Shown piece by piece: positions 47,801 through 57,500 of a stretch of 64,000 nucleotides of DNA. The notes under the pieces were generated by a model. The model was given only the letters and a program-made list of their open reading frames with translations. It searched no databases and was not told the DNA's origin. This DNA comes from Telmatactis stephensoni (lineage: Eukaryota; Cnidaria; Anthozoa; Actiniaria; Isophelliidae). The stretch spans positions 186,001 through 250,000 of the forward strand of contig JALIZF010001582.1 of NCBI GenBank assembly GCA_029948255.1, read 5' to 3'. Position 1 is the first letter of the stretch. Each line of letters starts with the position of its first letter. The position numbers and the translations under genes were made by a program.

Positions 47801-48214
47801 GAATGAACTAGAGTTTTGTCTGGATGTAGCGCAGGCTCCGCCAGGCTTAAATACCCTACTTAGCCGGGTTTTACTATGTTTCTTTATTTGTGTGAATATC
47901 TAAATATCGCCCCATGTATGGGAATCCGGATCCGGAATTCACGAAAAATTTGATTTTGGAAGCACTTGGAATCCGGAATCCTGTCCTTGGAATCCGGAAT
48001 CCTGCCATTAGAATCCATAAGACAGCTCTAGGAATCCGGAATCTCGCATCATTCCCGATTGCCTTACATGGGGCGATAAATATCATTGATCAAAATTTAA
48101 AATCTTTCACAGGGCAAACGACAGTTAGAAGCGTCCCGTAAACGTTCGAAAAAAACGAAAACGTGCGCGTCGTCTTCTGGAGAAACGTCTGAATGGAAAT
48201 CAAGGCAAACATAA
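41895..48214 (+). CDS. IkB/Bcl-3-like ankyrin-repeat protein, gene 2
   Basis: Six exons: 41895-42286, 43399-43501, 45653-45860, 46798-46886, 47167-47412 and 48113-48214. They sum to 1140 bases, 379 aa, with all phases matching. The first ATG in the open frame is at 41895. The N-terminal ~115 residues are very basic then acidic (KRTRRQSRISKQRKQDKKK) with a Gly6 run. Then QDEDGDT opens six ankyrin repeats: DIYNNLRQTPLHLAV, DRHGQTPLHLACQ, EGYSPLHLAAMSGN, SGRTALHHAVEAG, TGNTPLHTAAG, and a last one ending ASEQ. The tail is basic (KRQLEASRKRSKKTKT), a likely nuclear signal. The series is closest to Bcl-3, a nuclear IkB that binds p50/p52-type Rel dimers. Oddities: the first repeat reads TYLH instead of TPLH at the exon junction, and one extra intron (45861-46797) is absent from gene 1. 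AATAAA follows at 48418. Confidence 0.85.
43573..43660. repeat. Nested hairpin (AAACATGAGTGTTTTATC arms)
   Basis: AAACATGAGTGTTTTATC pairs with GATAAAACACTCATGTTT, with a second inner ACATGAGTGTTTTAACT copy. In intron 2 of ankyrin gene 2. Confidence 0.8.
43943..44005. repeat. Palindrome GTGTTTTATCGTGGATAT...
   Basis: Arms GTGTTTTATCGTGGATATA and TATATCCACGATAAAACAC around CGGCCTACGGCC. Likely the fold of a tiny transposon. In intron 2 of ankyrin gene 2. Confidence 0.85.
44440..44570. repeat. Minisatellite (TGATCCCTGATCC)n
   Basis: Imperfect runs of GATCCCTGATCC and CTCTGATCC. In intron 2 of ankyrin gene 2. Confidence 0.85.
44705..44934. mobile_element. Foldback MITE (GGCGGTGTTACACGAGACG ends)
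   Basis: GGCGGTGTTACACGAGACG at left and its reverse complement at right. Flanks are TTAA on the left and TTTA on the right, so a TTAA duplication with one change. Internal arms CGACGATTTTC/GAAAATCGTCG. In intron 2 of ankyrin gene 2. Confidence 0.85.
44939..45036. mobile_element. Short hairpin element (AGTCTCCCTCGCAGCC ends)
   Basis: AGTCTCCCTCGCAGCCGTG pairs with CACGGCTGCGAGGGAGACT, and TTTAGCCTCGTC pairs with GACGAGGCTAAA. The centre is ACACATGTGT. Larger relative of 27571-27636, inserted directly beside the previous element. Confidence 0.85.
45190..45475. mobile_element. Foldback element (TAGGGAGCTTAAGCAGGAGACG arms)
   Basis: AGCAGGAGACGTTTTTGTCAA pairs with the reversed right arm TTGACAAAAACGTCTCCTGC. 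Inner CATCCGTTCGCC pairs with GGCGAACGGATG. It lies just upstream of exon 3 of ankyrin gene 2. Confidence 0.8.
46197..46393. mobile_element. Foldback element (TGTCTGTCCTCTTATTG arms)
   Basis: TCTGTCCTCTTATTGACACA and its exact reverse complement at 46346-46367. Arms extend through CTTGACGTCATAAAATGTTC, plus GAAGATGGTTTT/AAAACCATCTTC outside. The centre reads CACTCGCTGCGCTCGTG. In intron 3 of ankyrin gene 2. Confidence 0.85.
46490..46765. mobile_element. Foldback MITE with 7-bp target duplication, copy A
   Basis: Ends CAAGAGACCATAATACTAAG and its reverse complement. The arms pair over most of the 276 bases (GCTCAGTATTGATGTCTGTG, GGCTATTTTTAGTAACTTCG). Exact 7-bp duplication GAAGAGC on both sides (46483-46489, 46766-46772). 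It ends 32 bases before exon 4 of ankyrin gene 2. Confidence 0.95.
46937..47079. mobile_element. Foldback MITE with 7-bp target duplication, copy B (short)
   Basis: Ends TAGGAGACCATAATAATGAG and ...ATGGTCTCTTG, with exact duplication GTAAGGC at 46930-46936 and 47080-47086. Half the length of copies A and C, keeping TTTAGTAAC and GCCATCGCGCGC from the family. It lies in intron 4 of ankyrin gene 2, just after exon 4. Confidence 0.9.
47903..48080. mobile_element. MITE with GGAATCCGGAATCC repeats inside
   Basis: Ends ATATCGCCCCATGTA and TACATGGGGCGATAAATAT. The inside is a (GGAATCCGGAATCCTG)n minisatellite. It ends about 30 bases before the last exon of ankyrin gene 2, so it lies over the polypyrimidine region of that acceptor. 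Confidence 0.8.
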
Positions 48215-48799
48215 CGACACGGCATCTTTTTCTGAATTTCTTGGTCATATAAATTCTGTAAATAACTATATAAATACTGATTTCAATGTACAGCGTTTGA
48301 GAAAACTCTGAATCCCCAAAGGTATATAAATATATACTGATCAAAAGTTCCGAACAAAAATTATGGGATGAGCCTCGTTTTTTTCCCAGTTCTTCTTTTT
48401 TCATGCTAGGAACAAGAAATAAATTGTCAGTAAATCTTATTTTTTCGGTACTTTTGATATATATTCATTATATACTTTAGGGGGTCCAGATATTTTACAA
48501 ATACTATACAATTATTGATATAGGCTGGATATAACTGTACATAACATATTCCGATTTGATTGCACGTGTTGTGACGTCACAAGTGTTTTTGCCTCATGCA
48601 AATGACGTCATGTGTCTTGAAAAGCACTGCACTGAAAATGATATGAGTTTAGGATCGCTACTTTTATCAGCTAAATCTCACGAAATCTGTACCAGCGCCA
48701 ACCTGCATCCCCCCTGACTAAACTGCGCTGGGTAAGTCAATTATACCAGCGTTTATTCCGAATGTGACGCAGATATCAACGCTCGTCCCGACACTGATA
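48215..48799. other. 3' UTR and flank of ankyrin gene 2
   Basis: Contains AATAAA at 48418-48423, about 205 bases after the stop, the likely cleavage signal. No other feature is seen. Confidence 0.5.
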
Positions 48800-49082
48800 A
48801 AGGTTGACAGGGCGAATGGCAATCGGCGATTGGTGATTGCACAACCGAAAGGAAATTTGGGGCCGGTAACAAGAATTGCTTCATTTTTATTGATTAAATA
48901 CCCAAGCAATGCCGGTACCATGCAGTAAAGACCTTTAATATTGTACAAAGTGGTCGATAGGCGATTCATATCTCCGCGTCGGATAGCGGTCTAATAGCGT
49001 GACCACAGTTCCTTTCGGTCGTGCAATCGCCGATCGCCATTCGCCGTTCGCCCCGTTAACCTTTATTGAAATTGCTATATAC
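48800..49082. mobile_element. Foldback MITE (AGGTTGACAGGGCG ends), copy 2
   Basis: Shares ends and interior with 20193-20500 in reverse orientation (ACCATGCAGTAAAGACC, GGTCGATAGGCGATTCATAT, TAGCGTGACCACAGTTCC). Confidence 0.85.
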
Positions 49083-49139
49083 ATTGGAGACGTTTTGTAG
49101 AATGTCGCCTTTTTAGTTAACAGAACTTCAGACTGCTGT

Positions 49140-49600
49140 CAGAAAGCCTGATTCTCACTAGCGCATCAGCACCGCATGCATAAACACAAACAACACACAG
49201 ACAGACACTGCTCACTAGTAGTGCTTGTCTTTTTTCACTCCTATGTGATAAATATGATACTGAGTCTGCCTATGTTGCTTGCACGTTCTGTAGTTCGGTC
49301 GCCTTCACAAACGAATGTTTCACTACTTACGCGTGCAGACAAGCCAGCTCAACGTATGCGTACGTGGCCACAATTGGGAAACGATTGGAGTGTGCTCAGT
49401 TGTGCATCGTTCGTTTGACTAACGACCAATGATTTGAAGTGGAGATTGGATTCAAAAATGCAATAAATTGATAAAAGCCGAAGTCCAGCCCGATTTGAAG
49501 CTTGTTGTTGTTCCCGAGTGTGCGAGTTCAGTTCAAACCAAATGAAGTCTAAACTCAGCGACGGAAGCAACGTACGCAAACTCAGTAATGCACTGCCCAT
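49140..49600. repeat. Second site of the AGTAGTGCTTGT minisatellite
   Basis: CACTGCTCACTAGTAGTGCTTGTC, TTTTTCACTCC, ATGTGATAAATATG and GAGTCTGCCTATGTTGCTTGC follow the same order as in 10780-11640. The later part (49280-49600) is more diverged. Confidence 0.6.
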
Positions 49601-49629
49601 TCATTCTCTGCCCATATCATCTGTAAGAG

Positions 49630-49815
49630 CTAGGGGAGGGGAGGGTTCCATACAATAGCCAGCCAGGCAATAAATAACCGATCAGCCAGCAAATATCAGA
49701 TTAGTTTGCCAGCCAGCAGAGGTATATTTAACGCCTTTTTAGCGAGCCAGTAGAGGCATGTTCTTTGAATTCCCAGCTAGCATACAAACCAGTTTATTTT
49801 GCCAGCCAGGACAAA
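49630..49815. repeat. Minisatellite (GCCAGCCAGCAGAGG)n
   Basis: About four loose ~46-base units with the core AGCCAGCCAG. Non-coding. Confidence 0.75.
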
Positions 49816-50344
49816 AGACCCCTGTGGAGCGGATATTTGTGGAGCGGTTCCGGTTGAGCACTCTTGCCCATTGTCTTTCATGAAATACAGCACTGAGTCT
49901 GCGCAGTCACTCTTCAAAAACCATGCTTTAGAATTACTCACAATTACTAAATTAACTGTAATATATTGTACAAACTTACATGACTGTGTGAAAACTGTTT
50001 TGTTGCGTTTCAGTTTATACACTTTCTTAAATAAATATTTTGACATGCTGGATGTTTTTGTCAATTAACATTTTACTTATTATTACCAACCTTTTTAATG
50101 GGATTTGCATATCTATGTACATGAAGTATGGACGTTCACAGGATAAAACCTCGTATTTTCAGTTATGTATGTCTTTTAGAAGATTTACTATGGGATTCAC
50201 ATAATACAATGTCGACTGAAATGCAGTGAAAACAATCGAGTGGACGAAGAACTTTTTAGTCGTTTTCGTTTATCAATAGAAAGCGAAAATATCTGCTTAC
50301 TGTTGACGGGCCTAAGTGACCATGAGGTCACAGTTAGACCTGAT
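49816..50344. other. AT-rich intergenic stretch
   Basis: Open frames on both strands here mirror each other and carry no domain motifs. Nothing further seen. Confidence 0.4.
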
Positions 50345-50429
50345 CTATAGTTAGATCTTAGATCTTAGTTAGATCTTAGTTAGATCTTAGTTAGATCTTA
50401 GTTAGATCTTAGTTAGATCTTAGTTAAAT
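50345..50429. repeat. Minisatellite (TTAGATCTTAG)n, 11-base unit
   Basis: About seven near-identical units. Low divergence suggests recent expansion. Confidence 0.95.
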
Positions 50430-50475
50430 AGCGATGACCATGATGCATGACCGGGAAGAATCAGCAATGCTCAAA

Positions 50476-50776
50476 TAAAGCCCGCCGCACACGTTGAGAA
50501 ACTGCGTGAGGAAACTGCAACGCGACGCACTCAGCTCAGACGATTTCTCACCGCAGACGTTGCATATCTTTGGCTACACGAGGCCAAAAATATCAAATAA
50601 AAAATAGTACACGGCGACGCACTTAGCTCAGACGATTTCTCGCCGCAGACGTTGCATCTTTGGCTACACGAGGCCAAAAATATCAAATAAAAAATAGTAC
50701 ATGGTGAGAAAAGTCTCTCGCATGGCAGTTTTCTCACACAGTTTCTCAACGTGTGCGATTTGTGTGACGGGCTTTA
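50476..50776. mobile_element. Foldback MITE with internal ~100-bp duplication
   Basis: Ends AAAGCCCGCCGCACACG and CGTGTGCG...GACGGGCTTT, with GTTGAGAAACTG/CAGTTTCTCAAC arms. Inside, a unit beginning CGACGCACT(C/T)AGCTCAGACG and ending TCAAATAAAAAATAGTACA occurs twice in direct order (about 50522-50612 and 50613-50701). Confidence 0.85.
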
Positions 50777-51183
50777 AGGACTACAAACTGAAAGCAGCCT
50801 GTATTTGTATGTATCTATATTTCAGTTGTAAGCCATCCATCGATATCACCGGTATTGGACCGACAGTGGTTTATACATGACGTGACAATGGCTAGATCTA
50901 GAGTGAAAATTAGAATGTTGGTAAGACAAAAAAAAAGAGCAGTGTTACAAAAGATCCCAATAAACTTTAAAAGTACTTCGGGCTACCGATACGTAAAAAA
51001 CCAAACGAAGTTTTTTGCCCAACGCTTTAGTCATTTACTTTAAGAAAAACACCTTTCTTTTTTATTCTAATCCCTAAATTCTTTGTTGTTTTCTTACGAT
51101 TCCGATTCTGATTCCGACGCTAGTGTGAACCAGCCTTAATGGCGATGAATTATCAATGGAACGTTCTCCATCTTTTATATTTT

Positions 51184-51312
51184 AAAGCGTTTTCGTGTGG
51201 ATAGACCTAAACGGTCAAAAGACTATGCGTTTACAAACGAAACCGTATACTGCTTCGTATGGACGGCCAAAAACGATTCGAAAACGGTCATCGTTTTCGT
51301 GTAGATGCAGAT
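51184..51312. mobile_element. Short foldback element (AAAGCGTTTTCGTGTGGA)
   Basis: AAAGCGTTTTCGTGTGGAT at left and ATCGTTTTCGTGTAGATGC at right with internal AAACGGTC and CGAAAACGGTC phrases. Loosely similar GAAAACGCTC/GTGGACGCC text is at 61640-61795. Confidence 0.5.
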
Positions 51313-51693
51313 ATTTCTAAGCGTTTATGGGGCTTAAATTAGCATATCGAATACGCGCTAGTTTGAGCTGTGAGTACATGTTCGGTCGCCGTATGCATAA
51401 CATAACATGGAGTGAAAACAAAACCCTTTTAGTTTAGTTTGTGCATTTAAAGTCATGTTCAACGCTCAAGATACAAACATTCCATGATCCTTGAAAAATG
51501 ATATTGAGCAATGAATCTCATGAATATTGAACATATCACAATTAACATGTAGACATGTTTTCACTGCACGAGTTGTCGAGAATGTTCGTTACCGTATAAA
51601 GGCGCTGTTACACGCTGAAACTTTTATCTGAGACTTGTGTTGATCGCCGATACGAGATGAGTTTCATAAGGGGTGTATGACGACCAATTTTAC

Positions 51694-51968
51694 AGCCCGG
51701 GGGGACTCCCTTATAAAAGGGGGCAGGGGGTCCTCATCATCCTTTAGGGTTTGAAATCAGTGTTTTGGTCCACTTAGGGTGATAATGACAAGAATGCCCA
51801 CCAGCTGAGTTTTGTGGTCCCTTTTAGGGTATAAGACGGCCATAAAGGGGTGAAATTTCATCACTTTCACGCCCATCATCTCACAATACAGGGGGGCCAT
51901 TTTAGGGGTCATTTTCAGAATTTCCAACGAGGACCCCGTCTCCTTTTATAAGGGAGTCCCCCCGGGTT
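51694..51968. mobile_element. Foldback MITE (CCCGGGGGGACTCCC ends)
   Basis: CCCGGGGGGACTCCCTTATA at left and TATAAGGGAGTCCCCCCGGG at right are perfect reverse complements; subterminal AAAAGG arms. Inside are TTTAGGGTTT and CACTTAGGGTGATAA phrases. Its well-preserved ends suggest a young insertion. Confidence 0.9.
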
Positions 51969-52256
51969 TTACATTAGATATCCAGGTCAGCATCCACGCT
52001 CCCAACTACCTATCCAACTCCCAACTCCCAACTATGTATCCAGCAGCAACGCTTATTTATCAGTTTTGTTTGTGCGAGTATTGTGATAAAAATTCCCACA
52101 AGAGACGAAGAAACGCGTGCGTGTAATTGATGTAAATGGAAGAATAAGGAGAGGATTAGCCTTCAAACTGTAGAATAGTCAAGTTGATCAACTCCTCCCC
52201 TCCAATCACATGATTGTAATCTTGACTGAACGAGCTTGCGCGGGACGTCAACTGTT

Positions 52257-52550
52257 ATATACACCTATTTCAATAAATGTTGTCGGTAAAAGCCTACGCA
52301 ACTCACCCGCAAGGAAGCATGGGTAAAAATTACTAAAGCTATAAAACCACACAAATATCCACACCATAATTCAACTTCAACTTGCCATGACCTAATACAT
52401 CAAAGAGCTTCATTTGCTGATGCTAAAATCAAGACCAATGCGAAAAAGAGAGTGAAATTTTGCAACTACCCATACTCCTTTTCGGTCTAGTCGCGTAGAC
52501 TTGAGACCTCTCATACGACAACCTTTTTTGAAATAGGTGTATATACTGAA
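52257..52550. mobile_element. MITE (TATATACACCTATTTCAA ends)
   Basis: TATATACACCTATTTCAATAA at left and TTTTTTGAAATAGGTGTATATA at right, with TTGTCG arms. The ends resemble those of 3428-3721. Confidence 0.8.
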
Positions 52551-52849
52551 TGATTATTTCAAGTGTTTTTCTGTTGTGTCTTTCATTCGTTCAAGAACTT
52601 TAATTAGGTTCAGTATCCCCAGCGTATTCGAAAACAAGGTAAGTATAAAAACTTACTATTTAGTACCACGATAACACTCCTATTGAATCTAATACTGCCT
52701 GGAAAATATCAAAGCTAGAAGAAAGATTGGTGTCTTGATTTTCTCTGTGGTGTTACAATATATAGCTCGCAATAATTTCAAATTGGTTCTTGATCAGTTA
52801 GTTTTCTATAGCATCTTATTTATTACTTACAGCTTTAATGAAAGACTGC

Positions 52850-52982
52850 GTAGACTGCGAGCGGTGACCCTACGGTTTATTGCCCTAACAAAGCTGAGAA
52901 AAACTTCTCTGACCTCGGTGGGATTCGAACCAATTACCCCTGGATTTGTATGCTAATGCTCTACCAACTGAGCTACGAGGTC
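52850..52982 (-). mobile_element. tRNA-derived SINE (head 52910-52982)
   Basis: On the minus strand the head starts GACCTCG and closes with CGAGGTC, a 7-bp acceptor-like stem. It has a perfect pol III A box (TAGCTCAGTTGG) and B box (GGTTCGAATCC). The anticodon stem does not pair (TTAGC against TCCAG), so it is not a working tRNA. A non-tRNA tail (AGAGAAGTTTTTCTCAGC) follows to about 52850. Confidence 0.65.
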
Positions 52983-54074
52983 AACTGCATGTCTTTTATT
53001 GAGACATTTGTGGGTATATAGATGTTGGGACGCGGTGTTAGAATGAAGGAACGAATGTAATGAATGACCACGTAGCACTGAGATAGAATGAAGTAGAAGT
53101 TTGATGGAAGATGCAGTGTTAGAAGAGACGGAAATCCCACCGAGGAAACTTTCCGAGTCGTGACCCTACGGGGATATGGAAACCACAAAACCGCAAAGAA
53201 AATTGAGAAATAACCGCAACAAAAATCGTCAAAATCCCCCAAACCGCAAACCGCGTACAAAATGTGAAGCCAAAAACTGCAGGTTAAAATAACTAATAAC
53301 CGCAAAACCGCATCAAAAATAACGCAAAACCGCATCACCTTTACGTCCCCCTCCTAACAACTAAAGTAGGAAAAAAAGTCTGACCTCGGTAATCCTCTCT
53401 TCACGCTCCAAATTTCTTTTTTGTGCATCAATTCACACACACTAAATGACAAAGAAAGCAACAAAAAGCCCAAGTGAAGTAAAATTTGGTCTTTTTAATA
53501 AAAAAATGAATGAATAAATAAATAAATAAAAAGATATATACTCGGATGGGCTTCTAAAGAACTGAGAAGTACAGTAATTGGTAAGTTCCACTTTAGCACT
53601 TCAATGCTCACACACCATGAGCCCAAGCGCGTGTGAGTAAAAAGAATTAAGGAAAAAAATTGTGCTTTTCCCATCTTCCATAAAAACTACAAGGATTTTC
53701 ACGAAAAATGTTGTATAATAGTAATTTCCCAGTTTAAAATTTCCCTCGTGCAGAATAGAGCAACACTTTTTTAATTAATCAACTATACGAGTAGAAGCGT
53801 GTCACCTAACAATCGAACTTCGATGCATGCACACACATACATGACATCAAGTCCAATTACCAAGGAAACGTCAAGTAAGATCAAGTAAGAAATAAAAACG
53901 GGTAAAATTTGGTGCTTTTATTGCGGCCTGAAATTTCCTTTCAAAATTTCACAGGCTTTTCAAGAAGAAGTATAGAGGCATTTCAATCGCCAAACTCCAC
54001 CTTATGCCTCGACGCACATGCACATAAATTACAAAGAAAACACAAAAAGGCCGAGTGAACGATAAAAATAGTGG
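52983..54074. other. AT-rich intergenic stretch
   Basis: Contains ACCGCAAA-type short repeats (53170-53340) and an (AATA)n patch near 53505-53530. A minus-strand frame of 121 codons at 52973-53338 overlaps the SINE and carries no domain. Confidence 0.4.
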
Positions 54075-54078
54075 TTAA

Positions 54079-54322
54079 AGGGGTACTTGGATGAAAATAA
54101 GCCAAAATTGGAAATGTCTTGAAACTTAGTAAAACCTATCTGTACGACTCCCAATAATCACCAAAAGCAACATTTTCAAACGAGACGAATAGAAATTGTC
54201 AAATATTTTAGCATTGAAGTTGTGAGTAAATGACGTCATTTATCAAAAGTTGTCAGGGTGATATGTCAGAAAGTGATTGGAAACTTTGTGGTATTGGCCA
54301 CGGTTCAAAGCCTACTACTGTA
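54079..54322. mobile_element. Two joined half elements
   Basis: 54079-54240 is one arm of the family at 31387-31674 (TTAA then AGGGGTACTTGGATGAAAAT; ending GAGTAAATGACGTCATTTA). 54258-54322 matches one arm of 28366-28666 (ACTTTGTGGTATTGGCCACGG). Both are truncated. Confidence 0.7.
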
Positions 54323-54549
54323 AAGTGTTGTTACAGGGTGACATTGTATATATGTATATTGTAACATTGTATATATGTGGAAATAAATGTACTGAAAACT
54401 GAAAAACAAGAACATGCGCGTGACGTCGTCCAATGTTTAAATGATTTTGTTTCTCATTCTGTACTTTATAGAGGTCAGTATACTCAGTATCAACAGCATT
54501 TTCAAACAGAAAACACTGCATGCTTATCTTTACTTAGATTGAGAGCAGG

Positions 54550-57500
54550 ATGACTCGTCTAGTGATTGGAGTATTGATTGGATTAGCTGTCATTGCACTT
54601 ACCAGTGCCATGTCTAAAGAAGGTAAGACTTTATGTTGAAAGATTTTGCTAGTTAACATTCTTGGTAAAGGTATTCGGTTCAAAGGAAATCAACAAGATT
54701 TTACGACTTAGAAATACCATGTGAGCGTCCACGTGTTTGAATTGATACTTGGCAGAAACTCAATTATAATCAGTCAAAAGTCCCAACCGGCGTTCATGTT
54801 GAACACTTTGAGGACATTTGAAGTAAACAACTTTATTACTTAGTAGTTGCTATGATCTAGTACATCTTAACAGCTGAAGTCATAGCACTTTTGGACAACG
54901 CCTTTTAGATTAAACATTCACCAAATAACCATAGAACTATAATCAGGAGTGGATAGAGGATTATCTTCAGGATGGGGTGCACCATCATATCAATTGGAAA
55001 CTACTGAGAGGATATTTTGGAAAAATATTGAGAAAAAAGGACTTAAAGTCATCTCAGGAGGGGGTGCGCGCCCCCTGCACCCCCCCTAAATCCACCCCTG
55101 ATAATTATGATCGAAGTATCATGCTTTCATCATCATTGAGGTGGTTCCTCTGTAATAGACCCCACCCATTAAGGTTGCTTAAAATTTGGTATTTTACAGG
55201 TAAGAAAATATTTTGGCTTGGTGGACAAGGGTATCTTAGCGATTTCGCACACGAACGTTCGATGTATTCCTGCTAATTAATTCGTTGATAGTAATAATAA
55301 TAACTATTTATTTAAGTGTCCGGTCCAAGTCTTCTAGCGCTTGCGCACCAATTGGGGAACACTATACTCTCACACTCACTACCCACTAAATCACTCACTA
55401 AATACTCACTAAATATTTTTCATACATCGCTCAACTCACATGTTGATTTTTGCTGAGGGAGAAAAAAACGGAGAAAAAACCCTTGTGACATGAGAGAGAA
55501 TAACATGCACATCAAACTAACTCAATTCACATATGATCCAGGCGCTCGAGCTGGGACTCAAACCCGGACAACAGCGACGAATGTCCATGGCCAGGAATTA
55601 CGGACATCGTTTTTGAATTAATTACAATAATACATATGTGAATAAACTTTGACGCTTCAATGAACGCATACAAATCAACGAAAAAAATATTCAGCTTGAA
55701 GCGTTTTGGAAGTGAAAATAAACGCATAAAGATTTCACCTATTTGCTTCAAATTTAATATTGGTGATGTATAACCACCATATTTTGTGAAACTACGCAAA
55801 TAATGTTTGCGTTTTCGATTTAAAGATATGACGCTTTTAATATGTGTCCTTTCGCAGTTTGACAATAAAAACGCAAAAAAATAAATAAATAAATAAAAGC
55901 AAAAAGGAAAGGTTTATCATAGAGGACCAGCTGATGAATTTGTTTTAGAGGAAAGATGATGATGCCTACTGTGCAAATCTATTTGTGCAATTTTGGTTGT
56001 GATAACTGGTCAAAGATGATCATCCTTGAAATATTCGAATTTACGCTCGCTATAAGAAGATGTATGGGGAAGTTTGTGATTATTAAATGGTCAAAAAGGA
56101 AAGGTAAGATTTTAAGTTTTGAATATAATTTGTAATCTGATAGTTTTGAGAGATGTAGGACTTAATACATTGATTTGGGCTTTAGTAAGAATTTAAGTTT
56201 CAGAAGCGATATCCGTGTCGGCGAATATAGCTTTTCCTCAGGCTATTCTTTGCAAAAAACGCCATTTTGTTTTTCTCTTGACGAAATCCGCTGATCTATT
56301 GCGCCCGCGATATGACCGGAATTTCTGGCCATGTAAAAAAAAAAAAAAAAAATCGAACGTTTTGGCGGGTACGTTGCTTTCTAAAAGTTGTCAAGGTATG
56401 TCTATGATATCCGGATGTCTATCTCGTCTCGGAAAAATGACTCTCAAGACTCAAAGTTAGCAGTATCTGAGTAGAAACAGGTGAAATAGTTAAATATCTT
56501 GCAAGAAAGCTTCTTTTAACCTCGACAAATTTTTCCATGTTCCTACCCATAACATTTCTTAATTTTCAAATGTTGTGTGAATCATTGCAAGAAAACAAGT
56601 TTAAAATTAAATATTGGGGCTCGTTTGCGATATTTTTATAGAACATCCTCGTAGTCGAGCTAAAAGCGAATCTTTTCCGAGAATTGCTTGGAACGGGTTG
56701 TCGCTATTTATCAACTCCAAATTTAGAAAAATAATTCGAATTACGTTTTATATCGTTTCTACAAGTGTAAATATAAATAAAAATGCTCACAAAGTCCTCA
56801 AGCATGTTAAGGCCTGGGTCAGGAGGCAAATCTGAAGCTCATAATCGATTTTTAGTTTTATGTCATAAACATATCAAAACAACGTGAAATTTTGCAGAGC
56901 AGTAGAACTTAGTAAATTGTAGAACCTTGGCCCAAAAATCTGTGTAAGAGTGGTCACGTGATCAACTAGTGGGATAAAATATAAAAAAACAGTTTTTTTA
57001 AGGGTACGGTGGTGACCCTTTTTAAGTGATATACAAGAACAGATACTTCGATTGTAATTCGTTTTAACAGTTTAAAAAGATAGCGCTTGGAATGGATGAC
57101 CATTACTCTTCTGTAAAGAGGTATTGCATAAAACAGGTCACGTAACCAGATATAGAAATTACACTTTATTCCAAATCTACTTAGTGAAAAGCGATAGTTA
57201 ACCATTCCAAACGATAAGTTGTAAAGCACACAGGGAGGAATAGATTTATACTTGTTGTGGAAAGAAACTACATAAACTCGACACCGTACAGCATTTTTAG
57301 AATTTTCTGTCTTAATGATGTCATCAGTCACGTGATCAAAAAAACTTTAACATTAAAAAATAAGGAACGTAAAATAAAATCCCTACACTAGTTTGTGTCA
57401 CAAATAAACAAATCCCTGTCAAGATGTCGAGCTGAAAACATAATTGCTTATGGCTGATAAAACCTAGCCTCCTCCGCAGGCAACCTTTTGAATTAGGGAA

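Noticed and set aside
52910..52982. Functional tRNA gene
   Set aside because: The anticodon stem does not pair and the T stem is weak, so it is a SINE head or tRNA relic.
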